Positions 33,488 to 44,313 of a stretch of DNA of 64,000 nucleotides are shown here, piece after piece (the first letter of the stretch is position 1; the number at the start of each line of letters is the position of its first letter). The position numbers were made by a program, and so were the translations under genes. The stretch comes from Platanthera guangdongensis (Eukaryota > Streptophyta > Magnoliopsida > Asparagales > Orchidaceae), in assembly GCA_039583875.1 (NCBI GenBank), contig CM077167.1, positions 149,747,010-149,811,009 of the forward strand. The letters are read 5' to 3'. The notes beneath the pieces were generated by a model. The model had not been told where the DNA came from. It did not search any database and saw only the letters and a list, made by a program, of their open reading frames with translations.

Positions 33488-35666
33488 GACGATCATCGAG
33501 CAGAGAACACGGCCTGGGACATGGGCGTATCCCAGGGCGTGTCGAGAGGGGTTCGACGATCTGGTCGTGTGTTCGACGATTTTGGATTCGACGATCGTCG
33601 AGCAGAGAACACGGCCTGGGACACGGGCGTGTCCCAGGGTGTGTCAAGAGGGGTTCGACGATCTAGTCGTGTGTTCGACGATTTTGGATTCGACGATCGT
33701 CGAGCAGAGAACACGGCCTAGGACACGAGCATGTCCCAGTCCGTGTCGATGGTCGACCAACTTCGCTCGACGAAGTGTCGAGACAGTGAACACAACCTGG
33801 AGCCCAGGCTTGTTCGGGTTTGACACGGGCGTGTCATATTGGACACGGGCGTGTCCAGGACTCGTGTGAGTCTCGGGTTGTTTTCGGGGCTGTGTCGATG
33901 GGGGCACACGGCCAACCACACGGCAATGTCAGTTGGAACACAGGCGTGTCAGGTCGAACACGGGCGTGTCGGATGCCAATGTGTTTTTCGAGTCGCGTCG
34001 ATTTTGACGGTGAATGAGGGACACGACCCTAGACACGGGCGTGTCACAGGCCGTGTTCGGCCCAGGTTTTACTTTTCAGCAACAAATCGTAGCCATTCGT
34101 TTCCTTATTTTGGGATCCGACGAATGGGGGTTATTCCTACTGGGATATACCCGGGTTTGGGCCTTTGAAATCCTCATTTCTCTTGAGTGGTTCTCTTTCT
34201 AAGTATAGAGAGAGGGGAGAGCAAAGGAATAAGAAGAAGCCTAGATCCGATCACAGGCGGAGCTTCCGAGCTCCAAATCGCGAACCGACTTCGGATCTAC
34301 GGAGGCAAAGAGAGTGCGATGCTTTTCATTCGCTTACATTTCCATGGCGCCAAGGAAGAACGCTAGGGTAACGATTCTCTACTTGAGCATGTGAAGCTCT
34401 ACTTCTTTTGCATAGGGAAACCCGCTCTCGCAAGTTGGTGGTGAGTTTGAGGCGTTCCTTTGGGTAGACATGAATAGTCCTCGTTGTGTACTTGTAGAGT
34501 CCGTAATCGAGAACGGATATAGGCATGATGTGTGAAGCCTACCCGGACAAGTTGGTCTAGATCCGTGATGTTGCATTGCATAAATGACCGGAGAAGAATC
34601 CGCGCAAATGTTTGTTTTTCGGGTTTTCTACGCGGTAGATTGGAGCAGGGAGCCTTGAGGGCTAACCTCGGGGTGCACCCGGAAAACTGGGCGGATGCGT
34701 GATTCTGCCGTCTTGGTGGCCTGGGAGCCAAATTGTACATAACTAGTTATGTAATATTGTGTGTTCGATTCACGGGCTTCAGGGAAACTTAACTCGTGCC
34801 GATGATTTTAAATGTCGTGTCAAGTGAGCAACGGGTTCAGTGGAACCGTTCCTGCTCTATGATGTTTGGTTTTTGAGGCCTACTGAGGGCATAGAGGTCG
34901 GGTCTTTGACTGTTGATGATTTTAAGTGTCATGACTTCTGCTTATAGGCTGTTGATGATTTTAAGTGTCATAACTTCTTCCTAAAAGACTCAAATGCTCA
35001 CGTGTGGTGCCGTTCAAGTGGCGGTGGTGGGACCGCGGTTTTGACCGGGTTTACCGAGAATGTGCCCTGAGTGCACGGGGTGTGTGACCGTGTGAGCCTA
35101 TGCCTGTGATGTAGTGACATTACTATACTGCTTGGTTATGCTAATAAACTACAAGGAAGGAGCATCGCCGTCCCGAGTTGGGGGTGAGATCGTTATAATT
35201 TGGTCAGCATTGCTGACCATTGCCTTTGTTTTCCACCGTGCGGTGGTTTGTTGTATGCAGGTGCTGCTGGACCAAGCAGTTAATAGCGGGCTCAAGCCCA
35301 AGTTGCTGTGCCGGACCTCGAAGGCCTAATCTTTTGGTTGTTTTCTTTGTTCATGTATGACCGGCCTGCGTGTCGAGGTTTGAAAACATGTAATTTTGAA
35401 GGAAATAATTTGTAAGGCCTTAAGGCCAGTACTTGTGTACTTGTACTTCATTCCTTTGGGTTTGTTTAGTGGACATTCATGCTTTTGTTGCCGGGTTCTT
35501 TTAATTGCAACTTATAAAACTGCTTCCGCTAGAATGACTCTGTGTAGGACGTTGGAATGATTGGATGGTTTCCATTGAGTAACCTTCCGGTCTATCTGTG
35601 GTATATGACGTCGGGCCCCGGCCGGACCTACTGCTATATGCTCTGCGACGGATAAGAGGTGTTACA
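33488..35666 (+). repeat. LTR1 of D, right piece
   Basis: Continues LTR1 after element C. It holds the rest of a 102-bp tandem repeat (units at 33550 and 33652), GACACGGGCGTGTC-type palindromes to about 34050, and a leader-like stretch with an ATG exon at 34344-34367. TTGATGATTTTAAGTGTCAT repeats lie around 34910-34980, and it ends GTGTTACA before the PBS. Joined length with the left piece is about 2.32 kb. Confidence 0.92.
34344..34367 (+). CDS. Putative first gag exon of D inside the LTR
   Basis: ATGGCGCCAAGG... encodes MAPRKNAR and is followed at once by GTAACG, a plausible splice donor. The context TTTCCATGGCG is good for plant initiation. Joining to the acceptor at 35891-35892 gives MAPRKNAR-VTRSGAGPS in phase 0 and supplies the ATG that gag otherwise lacks. 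The same exon and donor are in LTR2 (41541-41564). LTR3 has one codon change. Splicing is inferred from sequence only. Confidence 0.55.
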
Positions 35667-35892
35667 ATTTGGTATCAGACTACTGCTTTCGGTCGGACTT
35701 AAAATGAATTCGTGGACGAATTCGTTTTAAGGGGTGGTGAGCACATGTGTGTGCGTCATCGTTATAACAACAAAAGAACCCATGAATGTCCACTTTGGAA
35801 TGAAAATACACGTGTTTGGGGAACCTGTGTGTTTATATAATTGCTGTTTGTAATTTTGTTTGGTCACTTAACGTTGTTTTGTACTACTATAG
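34368..35892 (+). other. Putative 1.5-kb leader intron of D copy 1
   Basis: Begins GTAACG and ends in a pyrimidine-rich TTTTGTACTACTATAG. It spans the rest of the LTR and the primer-binding site, so spliced RNA would serve translation and unspliced RNA reverse transcription. The counterpart in copy 2 is 41565-43090, ending TTTTGTACCACTGTAG. Confidence 0.5.
35670..35679 (+). promoter_or_regulatory. Primer-binding site of D copy 1
   Basis: TGGTATCAGA, three bases after the LTR end GTTACA. It matches the initiator-Met type over ten bases, then diverges (CTACTG). Copy 2 has the same at 42868-42877. Confidence 0.75.
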
Positions 35893-37039
35893 GTGACCAG
35901 AAGTGGTGCTGGGCCGTCGGAACGTCGAGTTTCTGAGGATAGCAATGCACCAAATGATGCTCCTGCAACACCTCCATCGGCTGAGACCATACGATTGGTT
36001 GCCGAAGCAGTGTTTGCCATGATCAATGCGCAACCTGCAAGGCAAATGCAGCAGCCCGCTCCTGCGATGGAGCAGGTACCTCTTCCAGAGGTTGAGCCGA
36101 GAAGAGTGGAGCAGGTAGTAGTGGAGCCGTTGGTGCCAAGGAGGGCAACCGAGAGACAGCTCAAACATGTCATGAGCTTTAATCCTCCGGTATTCTCGGG
36201 GTTGGGAACCCCATCTCAAGCTGAAGACTGGCTCTCCTGTGTGAAGAGAGTCTTGACAGCGATAGAGACGGAGGAGTGGCAGATGACCACTATAGCTACG
36301 TTCCTGTTGGATGGAGACGCTAGGCTGTGGTGGGAGGGTTTGGAGCTGCATCTAATGAGAGGAAGGCAACTTATAGACGTCTCGATGGAAGAGTTCTCGA
36401 GACTGTTCTTGGCTAGGTACCTCCCTTCGGCGTAGAGGATAGCGTTGGAGAACGAGTTCCTAAAGTTGGTTCAAGGAGACAGTAGCGTGGATGAATATCT
36501 CCATGAGTTTACTCGACTGAGTCGGTATGCTAGCTCCACCATCGCGGATGAGGAGCGCAAGACGAATCGATTCTACGAAGAGTTGAGAGATGATTTGAGG
36601 CTACTACTCTCGGGGCCTATGACGCAGGGCTTCTTGACGCTGATCAACACGGACCAGTCCTTGGAGAAGGATATGAAGAGCGTCCAAGCAAAGAAAAACT
36701 ATGGTGATAAGAGGTCGGAGTTCAAAGTGCCGAACTCCTCAAAGTCTGTGTTCCGGAAGTGGAACAAGAAATGTAGGACTTCGGGTCCAGCCCCCTCTGC
36801 TGGTGCTTCTGGGGCGACTACGGGTCGGACACCGGGCGCATGTTACAACTTTGGGAAGCCGGGGCATTATGCCCGTGAGTGCCGGGGTGGACGTCCAAAG
36901 TCCGAGTTGAAGCCGGGAGCAACGTATGAAGAAAAGGGCAAGGCAGTGGAGTCGACCGCGTCCCATTATGCTCAGGCCCAACCGAGGGTGTAAAATCTTG
37001 GCCAACAGGAGGCCATCAAACAGACAGATGTGGTGACAG
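35893..37039 (+). pseudogene. gag of D copy 1 (main exon)
   Basis: Capsid gene of a Ty3 chromovirus. Visible are the helical core (PPVFSGLGTPSQAEDWL, LLDGDARLWWEGLE) and DEYLHEFTRLSRYASS. A CCHC knuckle near 36838 has its second Cys changed to Phe (CYNFGKPGHYAREC). No in-frame ATG opens it; the first base follows a splice-acceptor-like TATAG. Stops are TAG 36433 and TAA 36991. It ends VVTG at a GT donor. Confidence 0.85.
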
Positions 37040-37115
37040 GTAAAATTTAAATTTATAGCAAGTTAATCTTTTAAATACTTGTTATGTGCATGTTACCTTA
37101 CCACTGCTTGTTTAG
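37040..37115 (+). other. Putative 76-nt intron between gag and protease, D copy 1
   Basis: Starts GTAAAATTT after GTGACAG and ends TGCTTGTTTAG. Removal joins GTGACAG to GATTTGTT, giving [19 protein letters not shown] and restoring the frame (76 = 3x25+1). Unspliced, gag ends in VTGKI followed by a stop. Copy 2 has an intron of the same length at 44238-44313. Confidence 0.6.
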
Positions 37116-38850
37116 GATTTGTTTTGATTTGTGAGTATCCGGCAAGAGCACTCTTTGATACGGGAGCTTCACACTCTTTGATACGGGACCTTCTTCGATG
37201 GCGAATGACAAGTTGGATGTGTTGTTGCCCAATGTGTGTTCGATGCGTGCGGATAGAATCTGTGGCGTGAAGATTCGAATTGGGTGCCAGGAGTTCCATT
37301 TGCAAGCGTCGTTATTGCCGCTAGTGGATTTCGACGTTATATTTTGCATGGATTGGTTCTCGGAGCAGCGAGCCTATATTGATTGCAGTAGCAAGGAAGT
37401 CAAGCTGGGAGCAGGTCGTGAGACAACTTTCACGGGCTTGAAGGGGTCGAGCAAGACGTTTATGTCTGCTCTTCCGGTGGTGAAGGCGGTTCGTGCCGGT
37501 GCAGAACTGTTCTTTACACTAGTGGAGGTTGCAAAGCCTAAGCCCGCGTTGGATAGTATTTCAGTGGTATCGGTGTACCTTGATGTGTTCCCTAGCGATC
37601 TTCCTGGAGCCCCGCCCAGCGTGAGATATATTTTACAATAGAGCTCGTACCAGGTGCAAAGCATGTGTCACACTCTCCATATCGGCTAGCGCCTAAGGAA
37701 ATGGCGGAGCTGAAGGTTCAACTGCAAGAGTTGTTGGAGCAAGGGTATGTGTGTCCAAGCTCTTCGCCTTGGAGCGCGCCGGTCCTCTTTGTTAAGACGA
37801 AGTACAGAAGCTTGAGGCTATGTATTGATTATCGGGAGCTCAACAAGTTGACGGAAAAGAACAAGTACCCGATCCCCCGGATTGATGATCTATTCGATCA
37901 GTTAGTCGGGTCGACGGTATACTCAAAGTTGGACCTCGAGTCCGGGTACTATCAGCTGTGAATAAGTGAGAGTGATATCCCGAAGACAGCGTTCAGTACG
38001 AGAAACAGGCATTACGAGTTTACGGTCATGCCGTTTGGGCTGACTAATGCGCCGTCAGTGTTCATGGATTTGATGAACAGGACCTTCAGGGAGTACTTGG
38101 ACCATTTTGTGATCGTCTTCATCGACGATATTTTGGTGTACTCGCAGAGTGAGGAAGATCACTTCAGGCATCTTCATTTGGTTTTGGAGACGCTAAGGAG
38201 GAATCAATTGTACGCCAAGTTCTCGAAGTGCGAGTTTTGGTTGTCTTCAGTGGCATTCCTCGGTCATATAGTTAGTGGGGAAGGTATTGCAATGGATCCG
38301 GCAAAGATTGTTGCGATACGGGAGTGGCCTGAGCTTTCTATGGTAGCGGAAGTTCGGAGCTTTCTGGTGCTTGCCGGCTATTATAGGCGCTTCGTAGAGA
38401 ACTTCTCGCGAATAGCGTTACCTCTCACTACTTTGACGAGGAAGGAGCAGAAGTTCATTTGGACGCCGGAGTGCGCGCGAGCTTTTGAGGAGTTGAAATG
38501 TCGGTTGACCACGGCGCCTGTGCTGAGTTCGCCGAGTGGGACCGAAGGTTATGAGATTTATAGCGATGCTTCGGGCAGTGGTTTGGGTTGTGTGTTGTTA
38601 CAACATGAAAGCATTATAGCATATGGCTCGAGACAGCTGAAGGTGCACGAGAGGAACTATCCGGTCCATGACTTGGAGTTAGTGGCCGTGATTTTTGCCT
38701 TGAAGCTGTGGAGGCATTATTTTTACGGTGTGAAGATTGATATCTACACCGATCACAAGAGCCTGAAGTATTTGATTGATCAGAAAGGTCTGAACATGCG
38801 ACAACGTAGATGGATGTAGTTCCTGGGGGACTATACATTCAAGATCCACT
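37116..38850 (+). pseudogene. Protease-RT-RNase H of D copy 1
   Basis: Protease with the DTG triplet ([13 protein letters not shown], near 37155), then damaged: about 30 bp present in copy 2 are missing at 37180-37190, and a frame slip occurs near 37620. RT shows [17 protein letters not shown], a TGA at 37960, [13 protein letters not shown] and the FIDDILVYS box (near 38120). RNase H has [16 protein letters not shown] and [10 protein letters not shown], ending before TAG 38817. The missing segment shows copy 1 is not the parent of copy 2 in its present form. Confidence 0.88.
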
Positions 38851-40462
38851 ATGTGCCTGGTAAAGGTAATGGGGTTGCAGACGCGTTGAGTCGCCCGGCC
38901 CCAGCTCAAGCCAATTGGGTGTCGGTTCATGACGAGCAGTTGGTTCGGGAGTTAGAGGCATTGGAGATCTTTTGTGTTGATAAGCAATCAAGTATTGAAG
39001 CAGTACTGAATTGGACTGAAGTCCAATATGACCTGGCTGATCGGATTCGGCAGGCATTGGATATGGATGTCCACATGAAGCAACTCATGATAGAGGCTCT
39101 GGATGGGTCAAATTCCCAATTTGTTGTGGAGGACGGATTACTTTGGAAAGACGGTCATCTGTGCGTCCCAAGAGTGGGCAATTTACGGGTGGAATTATTG
39201 TACGAGGCGCATCATACTAAGTACTCGATTCACCCGGGGAGCACGAAGATGTGCCGCGATGTTAAGTAATTGTTCTGGTGGCCAGGACTGAAAAAGGATG
39301 TGGCGCTGTACGTGGCGAAGTACCAAACTTGCGCCTTGGTGAAGGCGGAGTGCCAAAATCTGGGAGGATTTTTGAAATCCTTGCCTATTCCGGAGTGGAA
39401 GTTCGACGACATTACTATGGACTTTGTGCATGGGTTGCCAAGGTTGCAAAAGGGGAATGACGCCATTTGCGTGGTCGTAGGTCGTTTAACGAAGGTGTCA
39501 CATTTCATTCCGCATAGGAAGGATGATCCGGTTGAGAAATTGGCAAAGTGTTATGTAGACAATATTGTGCGGCTTCATGGTGTGCCCCGCAGCATCGTGA
39601 GTGACCGAGATGGGCGGTTCACGTCCAATGATTGGAGGCTTGTGCTGCAGATGTTGGGAACAAAGCTGAGTTTTAGCACAGCCTTTCATCCGCAAACGGA
39701 TGGGCAGACCGAGAGGGTCAATAGGACAATGGAAGACTTGTTTCGCATGTGTGTCCTGGACTTTGGAAAGCAATGGGAAGACCACTTATACTTGGTGGAG
39801 TTTGCGTATAACAATAGCTACCAGGCGAGTATTCAAATGGCGCCCTTCGAGGCCCTATATGGTAGAAGATGTCGCACGCCGTTGTCCTGGTTGAAAATGG
39901 GTGAGTCAAAGTTGTACAAGCGTCAAGAGGTGGATGATGCTACTTCATTGGTGCGAACCATTCGGGAGAGGTTGCTAATCGCTCAGGACCGTCAGGCGAA
40001 GTACTATAATGCCAAGCACCGGAACATGGAGTTTGCTGTGGGCGACTGGGTGTATTTAAAGATCAAGCCGTTCAAGGGTGTCTCGCGGGTGCGGCGATTG
40101 AAAAAGCTAAGCCCGAGGTACCTTGGGTCGTTTGAGGTTCTGGAGCGGGTTGGTGAAGCAGCCTATCGTTTGAAGCTATCAGTGGAGCTTAGTGGTCTAC
40201 ATGATGTATTCCATATATCGGTGCTACAGAAGGCGGTGCAAGAGCCTACGCAAGTGATTGCGGTCGATCAAGTGCCGATTGATAGTGGGTTGACGACAAA
40301 GGTCAAGCTTGTATGAATTGAGGATTCAGAAGTCAAGCGGCTACGCAATAAAGAAATCAGGATGGTCAAGGTCCATTGGGACAATTGCGGTCGAGAAGAG
40401 CTCTCTTGGGAGAGAGAGCAGACTATGCTTGACGAGTACCCGAAGTTGTTCCACTCAGGTAC
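38851..40462 (+). pseudogene. Integrase and chromodomain of D copy 1
   Basis: Integrase with zinc-binding HHTKYSIHPG and, after TAA 39267, a C-x2-C pair that has lost its first Cys (KYQTC; copy 2 has KCQSC). Core residues are in ITMDFVHGLP, VSDRDGRFTS and FHPQTDGQTERVNRTME, followed by AFEALYGRRCRTP. After TGA 40314 the frame continues with a chromodomain-like tail (KEIRMVKVHWDN ... EELSWERE ... YPKLF). Such a tail is thought to guide integration to particular chromatin. Stops break the gene. Confidence 0.85.
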
Positions 40463-40513
40463 AATTTTAGTTTTATGCTTATCTTTCCTTCATGTAATTT
40501 CGCGGCGAAATTC

Positions 40514-40531
40514 TTTTAAGAGGGAGAGAGC
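40514..40531 (+). promoter_or_regulatory. Polypurine tract before LTR2 of D
   Basis: TTTTAAGAGGGAGAGAGC directly precedes TGTAACACC. This purine run would prime plus-strand synthesis. Confidence 0.75.
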
Positions 40532-40642
40532 TGTAACACCCCAAAACTCAAAAGAGCGACGGGTGACGTTTCGGGCCAAATTTGGAATTTGGCAGGGGGC
40601 ACACGGCCTGGGACACGGGCGTGTCCCCGGGCGTGTCCAGCT

Positions 40643-40948
40643 GGTTCGACGATCTGGTCGTTTGTTTGACGATTTTGGATTCGACGATTGTCGAGCAGAG
40701 AACACGGCCTGGGACACGGGCGTGTCCCAGGGCGTGTCGAGAGGGGTTCGACGATCTGGTCATGTGTTCGACGATTTTGGATTCGACGACCGTCGAGCAG
40801 AGAACACGGCCTGGGACACGGGAGTGTCCCCGGGCGTGTCGAGAGGGGTTCGACGATATGGTCGTGTGTTCGACGATTTTGGATTCGACGATCGTCGAGC
40901 AGAGAACACGGCCTCGGACACGGGTGTATCCCAGGCCATGTCGTATGG
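40643..40948 (+). repeat. 102-bp tandem repeat in D's LTR
   Basis: Units start GGTTCGACGATCTGG at 40643, 40745 and 40847 and contain TTCGACGATCGTCGAG and GGACACGGGCGTGTCCC. LTR1 has the same three-unit array, the first unit interrupted by element C. Confidence 0.88.
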
Positions 40949-41540
40949 TCGACGAACTTCGCTCGACAAAGTGTCGAGATAGTGAACACGGCCTGGAGCC
41001 CAGGCGTGTTCGGGTTTGACACGGGCGTGTGACATTGTACACGGGCGTGTCCAATACCCGTGTGAGTCTCGGGTTATTTTCGGGGCTGTGTCGATCGGGG
41101 GCACATGGCCAACCACACGACCGTGTCAGTTGGAACACGGGCGTGTCAGGTCGAACATGGGCGTGTCGGATGCCCGTGTGTTTTTTGAGACGCGTCGATT
41201 TTGACGATGAATGAGGGACACGACCCTGGACACGGGCGTGTCACAGGTCGTGTTCGGCCCAAGTTTTACTTTTAAGCTACGAATCGTAGCCATTCGTTTC
41301 CATATTTTGGGATCCGACGATTGGGGGTTGTTCCTATTGGGATATACCCGGGTTTGGGGCTTTGAAACCCTCATTTCTCTTGAGTGGTTCTCTTTCTATG
41401 TCTAGAGAGAGGGGAGGGCAAAGGAAGAAGAAGAAGCCTAGATCTGGTTACCGGCGGAGCATCGGAGCTCCAAATCGCGAACCGACTTCTGATCTACGGA
41501 GGCAAAGAGAGTGCGGTGCTTTTCATCCGCTTACATTTCC

Positions 41541-41564
41541 ATGGCGCCAAGGAAGAACGCTAGG
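41541..41564 (+). CDS. Putative first gag exon of D copy 2 inside LTR2
   Basis: Same MAPRKNAR exon with an AGG|GTAACG donor as in LTR1. The acceptor is at 43089-43090 (CCACTGTAG), and exon 2 begins VTKSGAG. It is conserved between the two copies although the coding parts have several differences. Confidence 0.5.
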
Positions 41565-43090
41565 GTAACGATTCTCTACTTTAGTATGTGAAGCTCTACT
41601 TCTTTTGCATAGGGAAGCCCGCTCTCGCGAGTTGGTGGTGAGTTTGAGGCATTCCTTCGGGTAGACATGAATAGTCCCCGTTGTGTACATGTAGAGTCCG
41701 TAATCGAGAACGAATATAGTCATGATGTGTGAAGCCTACCCGGACAAGTTGGTCTGGATCGGTGATGTTGCATTCCATAAATGACCGGAGAAGACTCCGC
41801 GCAAATGTTTGTTTTTCGGGTTTTCTACGCGGTAGATTGCAGCATGGAGCCTTGGGGGCTAACCTCGGGGTGCACCCGGAAAACTGGGCGGATGTGTGAT
41901 TCTGCCATCTTGGTGGCCTGGGAGTCAACTTGTACATAACTGGGTTATGTAATATTGTGCGTTCGATTCACGGGCTTTGGGGAAACTTAACTCGTGCCGA
42001 TGATTTTAAATGTCGTGGCAAGTGAGCAACGGGTTGAGTGGAACCGTTCCTGCTCTATGCTGTTCGGTTTTTGAGGCCTACCGAGAGCATAGAGGTCAGG
42101 TCTTTGGCTGTCGATGATTTAAAGTGTCATGACTTCTGGTTATAGGCTGTTGATGATTTTAAGTGTCATAACTTCTGCCTAAAAGACTCAAATGCTCACG
42201 TGTGGTGCCATCCAAGTGGTGGTGGTGGGACCGCGATTTTGACCGGGTTCACTGAGAATGTGCCCTGAGTGCACGGGGTGTGTGGCCGTGTGAGCCTACG
42301 CCTGTGATGTAGTGACATTACTATACTGCTTGGTTATGCTAATAAACTGCAGGGAAGGAGCATCGCCGCCCCGAGTTGGGGGCGGGATCGTTATAATTTG
42401 GTCAGCATTGCTGACCATTGCCTTTGTTTGCCACCGTGCGGTGGTTTGTTGTGTGTAGGTGCTGCTGGACCAAGCGGTCAATAGCGGGCTCAAGCCCAAG
42501 TTGCTGTGCCGGCCCTCGAAGGCCTAATCTTTTGGTTGTTTTCTTTGTTCATGTATGACCGGTTTGCGTGCCGAGGTTTGAAAACATGTAATTTTGAAGG
42601 AAACAATTTGTAAGGCCTTAAGGCCAGTACTTGTGTATTTGTACTTCATTCCTTTGGGTTTGTTTAGTGGACATTCATGCTTTTGTTGCTGGGTTCTTTT
42701 AATTGCAATTTATAAAACTGCTTCCGCTAGAATGACTCTGTATAGGACGTTGGAATGGTTGGATGGTTTCCATTGAGTAACCTTCCGGTCTGTCTGTGGT
42801 ATATGGCGTCGGTCCCCGGCCGGACCTACTGCTATATGCTATGCGACGGATAGGGGGTGTTACAATTTGGTATCAGACTACTGATTTCGGTCGGACTTAA
42901 AATGAATTCGTGGACGAATTCTTTTTAAGGGGTGGTGAGCACATGTGTGTGCGTCATCGTTATAACAACAAAAGAACCCATGAATGTCCACTTAGGAATG
43001 AAAATGCACGTGTTTGGGGAACCTGCGTGTTCCTATAATTGCTGTTTGCAATTTTGTTTGGTCGCTTAACGGTGTTTTGTACCACTGTAG

Positions 43091-44237
43091 GTGACCAAAA
43101 GCGGTGCTGGGCTGTCGGAACGTCGAGTTTCTGAGGCTAGCAGTGCACCAAATGATGCTCCTGCAACACCTCCATCGGCTGAGACCATACGATTGGTTAC
43201 CGAAACAGTGTTTGTCATGATCAATGCGCAGCCTGCAAGGCAAATACAGCAGCCTGCTCCTGCGATGGATTAGGTACCTCTTCCAGAGGTTGAGCCAAGA
43301 AGAGTGGAGCAGGTAGTAGTGGAGCCGTTGGTGCCAAGGAGGGCAACCGAGAGACAGCTCAAACATGTCATGAGCTTTAATCCTCCGGTATTCTCGGGGT
43401 TGGGAACCCCATCTCAAGCTGAAGACTGGCTCTCCCGTGTGAAGAGAGTCTTGACAGCGACAGAGATGGAGGAGTAGCAGATGACCACTATAGCTACGTT
43501 CTTGTTGGATGGAGATGCTAGGCTGTGGTGGGAGGGTTTGGAGCTGCATCTATTGAGAGGAAGGCAACTTATAGACGTCTCGATGGAAGAGTTCTCGAGA
43601 CTGTTCTTGGCTAAGTACCTCCCTTCGACGCAGAGGATAGAGTTGGAGAACGAGTTCCTGAAGTTGGTTCAAGGAGATAGTAGCGTGGATGAATATCTCC
43701 ACGAGTTTACTCGACTGAGTCGGTATGCTAGCTCCACCATCGCGGATGAGGAGCGCAAGACGAATCATTTTTACGAAGGGTTGAGAGATGATTTGAGGCT
43801 ACTACTCTCGGGGCCTATGACGCAGGGCTTCTTGACTCTGGTCAACGCGGCCCGGTCCTTGGAGAAGGATATGAAGAGCGTCCAAGCAAAGAAAAACTAT
43901 GGTGATAAGAGGTCGGAGTTCAAAGTGCCGAACTCCTCAAAGTCTGTATTCCGGAAGTGGAACAAGAAAGCTAGGACTTCGGGTCCAGCCCCCTCTGCTG
44001 GTGCTTCTGGGGCGACTACGGGTCGGACCCCGGGTGCATGTTACAACTGTGGGAAGCCGAGGCATTATGCCCGTGAGTGTCGGGGTGGACGTCCAAAGTC
44101 CGAGTTGAAGCCGGGAGCAACATATGAAGGAAAGGGCAAGGCGGTGGAGTCGATCGCCTCCCATCATGCTCCGACCCAACCGAGGGTGTACAATCTTGGC
44201 CAACAGGAGGCCATCAAACAGGCGGATGTGGTGACAG
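43091..44237 (+). pseudogene. gag of D copy 2 (main exon)
   Basis: Closely related to copy 1, with stops at TAG 43271 and TAG 43478. The CCHC knuckle is intact (CYNCGKPRHYAREC, near 44042). It ends VVTG at the donor of the 76-nt intron. Spliced, it would lie in frame with pol. Confidence 0.87.
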
Positions 44238-44313
44238 GTAAAATTTAAATTTATAGCAAGTTAATCTTTTAAATACTTGTTATGTGCATGTTACCTTACC
44301 ACTGCTTGTTTAG
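44238..44313 (+). other. Putative 76-nt intron between gag and protease, D copy 2
   Basis: GTAAAATTT ... TGCTTGTTTAG, same length as in copy 1. The flanking exons join in frame ([11 protein letters not shown]), followed by an open pol frame to 45680. Confidence 0.62.

Larger units (their letters stand above)
40532..42864 (+). repeat. LTR2 of D (2333 bp), shared middle LTR
   Basis: TGTAACACCCC ... GTGTTACA. It has a PPT on its left and a PBS on its right, so it serves as 3' LTR of copy 1 and 5' LTR of copy 2. It contains three 102-bp units (40643, 40745, 40847), GACACGGGCGTGTC-like palindromes to about 41250 and the ATG exon at 41541-41564. Confidence 0.93.

Noticed and set aside
33493..33919. 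Open frames through D's 102-bp repeat (also at 40362-41138)
   Set aside because: Repeat-derived Arg/Gly/Val/Ser words on both strands; no start context or family match.
35114..35329. 71-codon frame repeated in D's LTRs (also at 47627)
   Set aside because: It recurs because the LTR recurs; the frame differs between LTR copies, is lost in LTR2 and is not placed after a promoter.
35893..35895. GTG as the start codon of D's gag
   Set aside because: Plant cytosolic translation starts at ATG, and the position directly follows a splice-acceptor-like TATAG, so an upstream exon is more likely.
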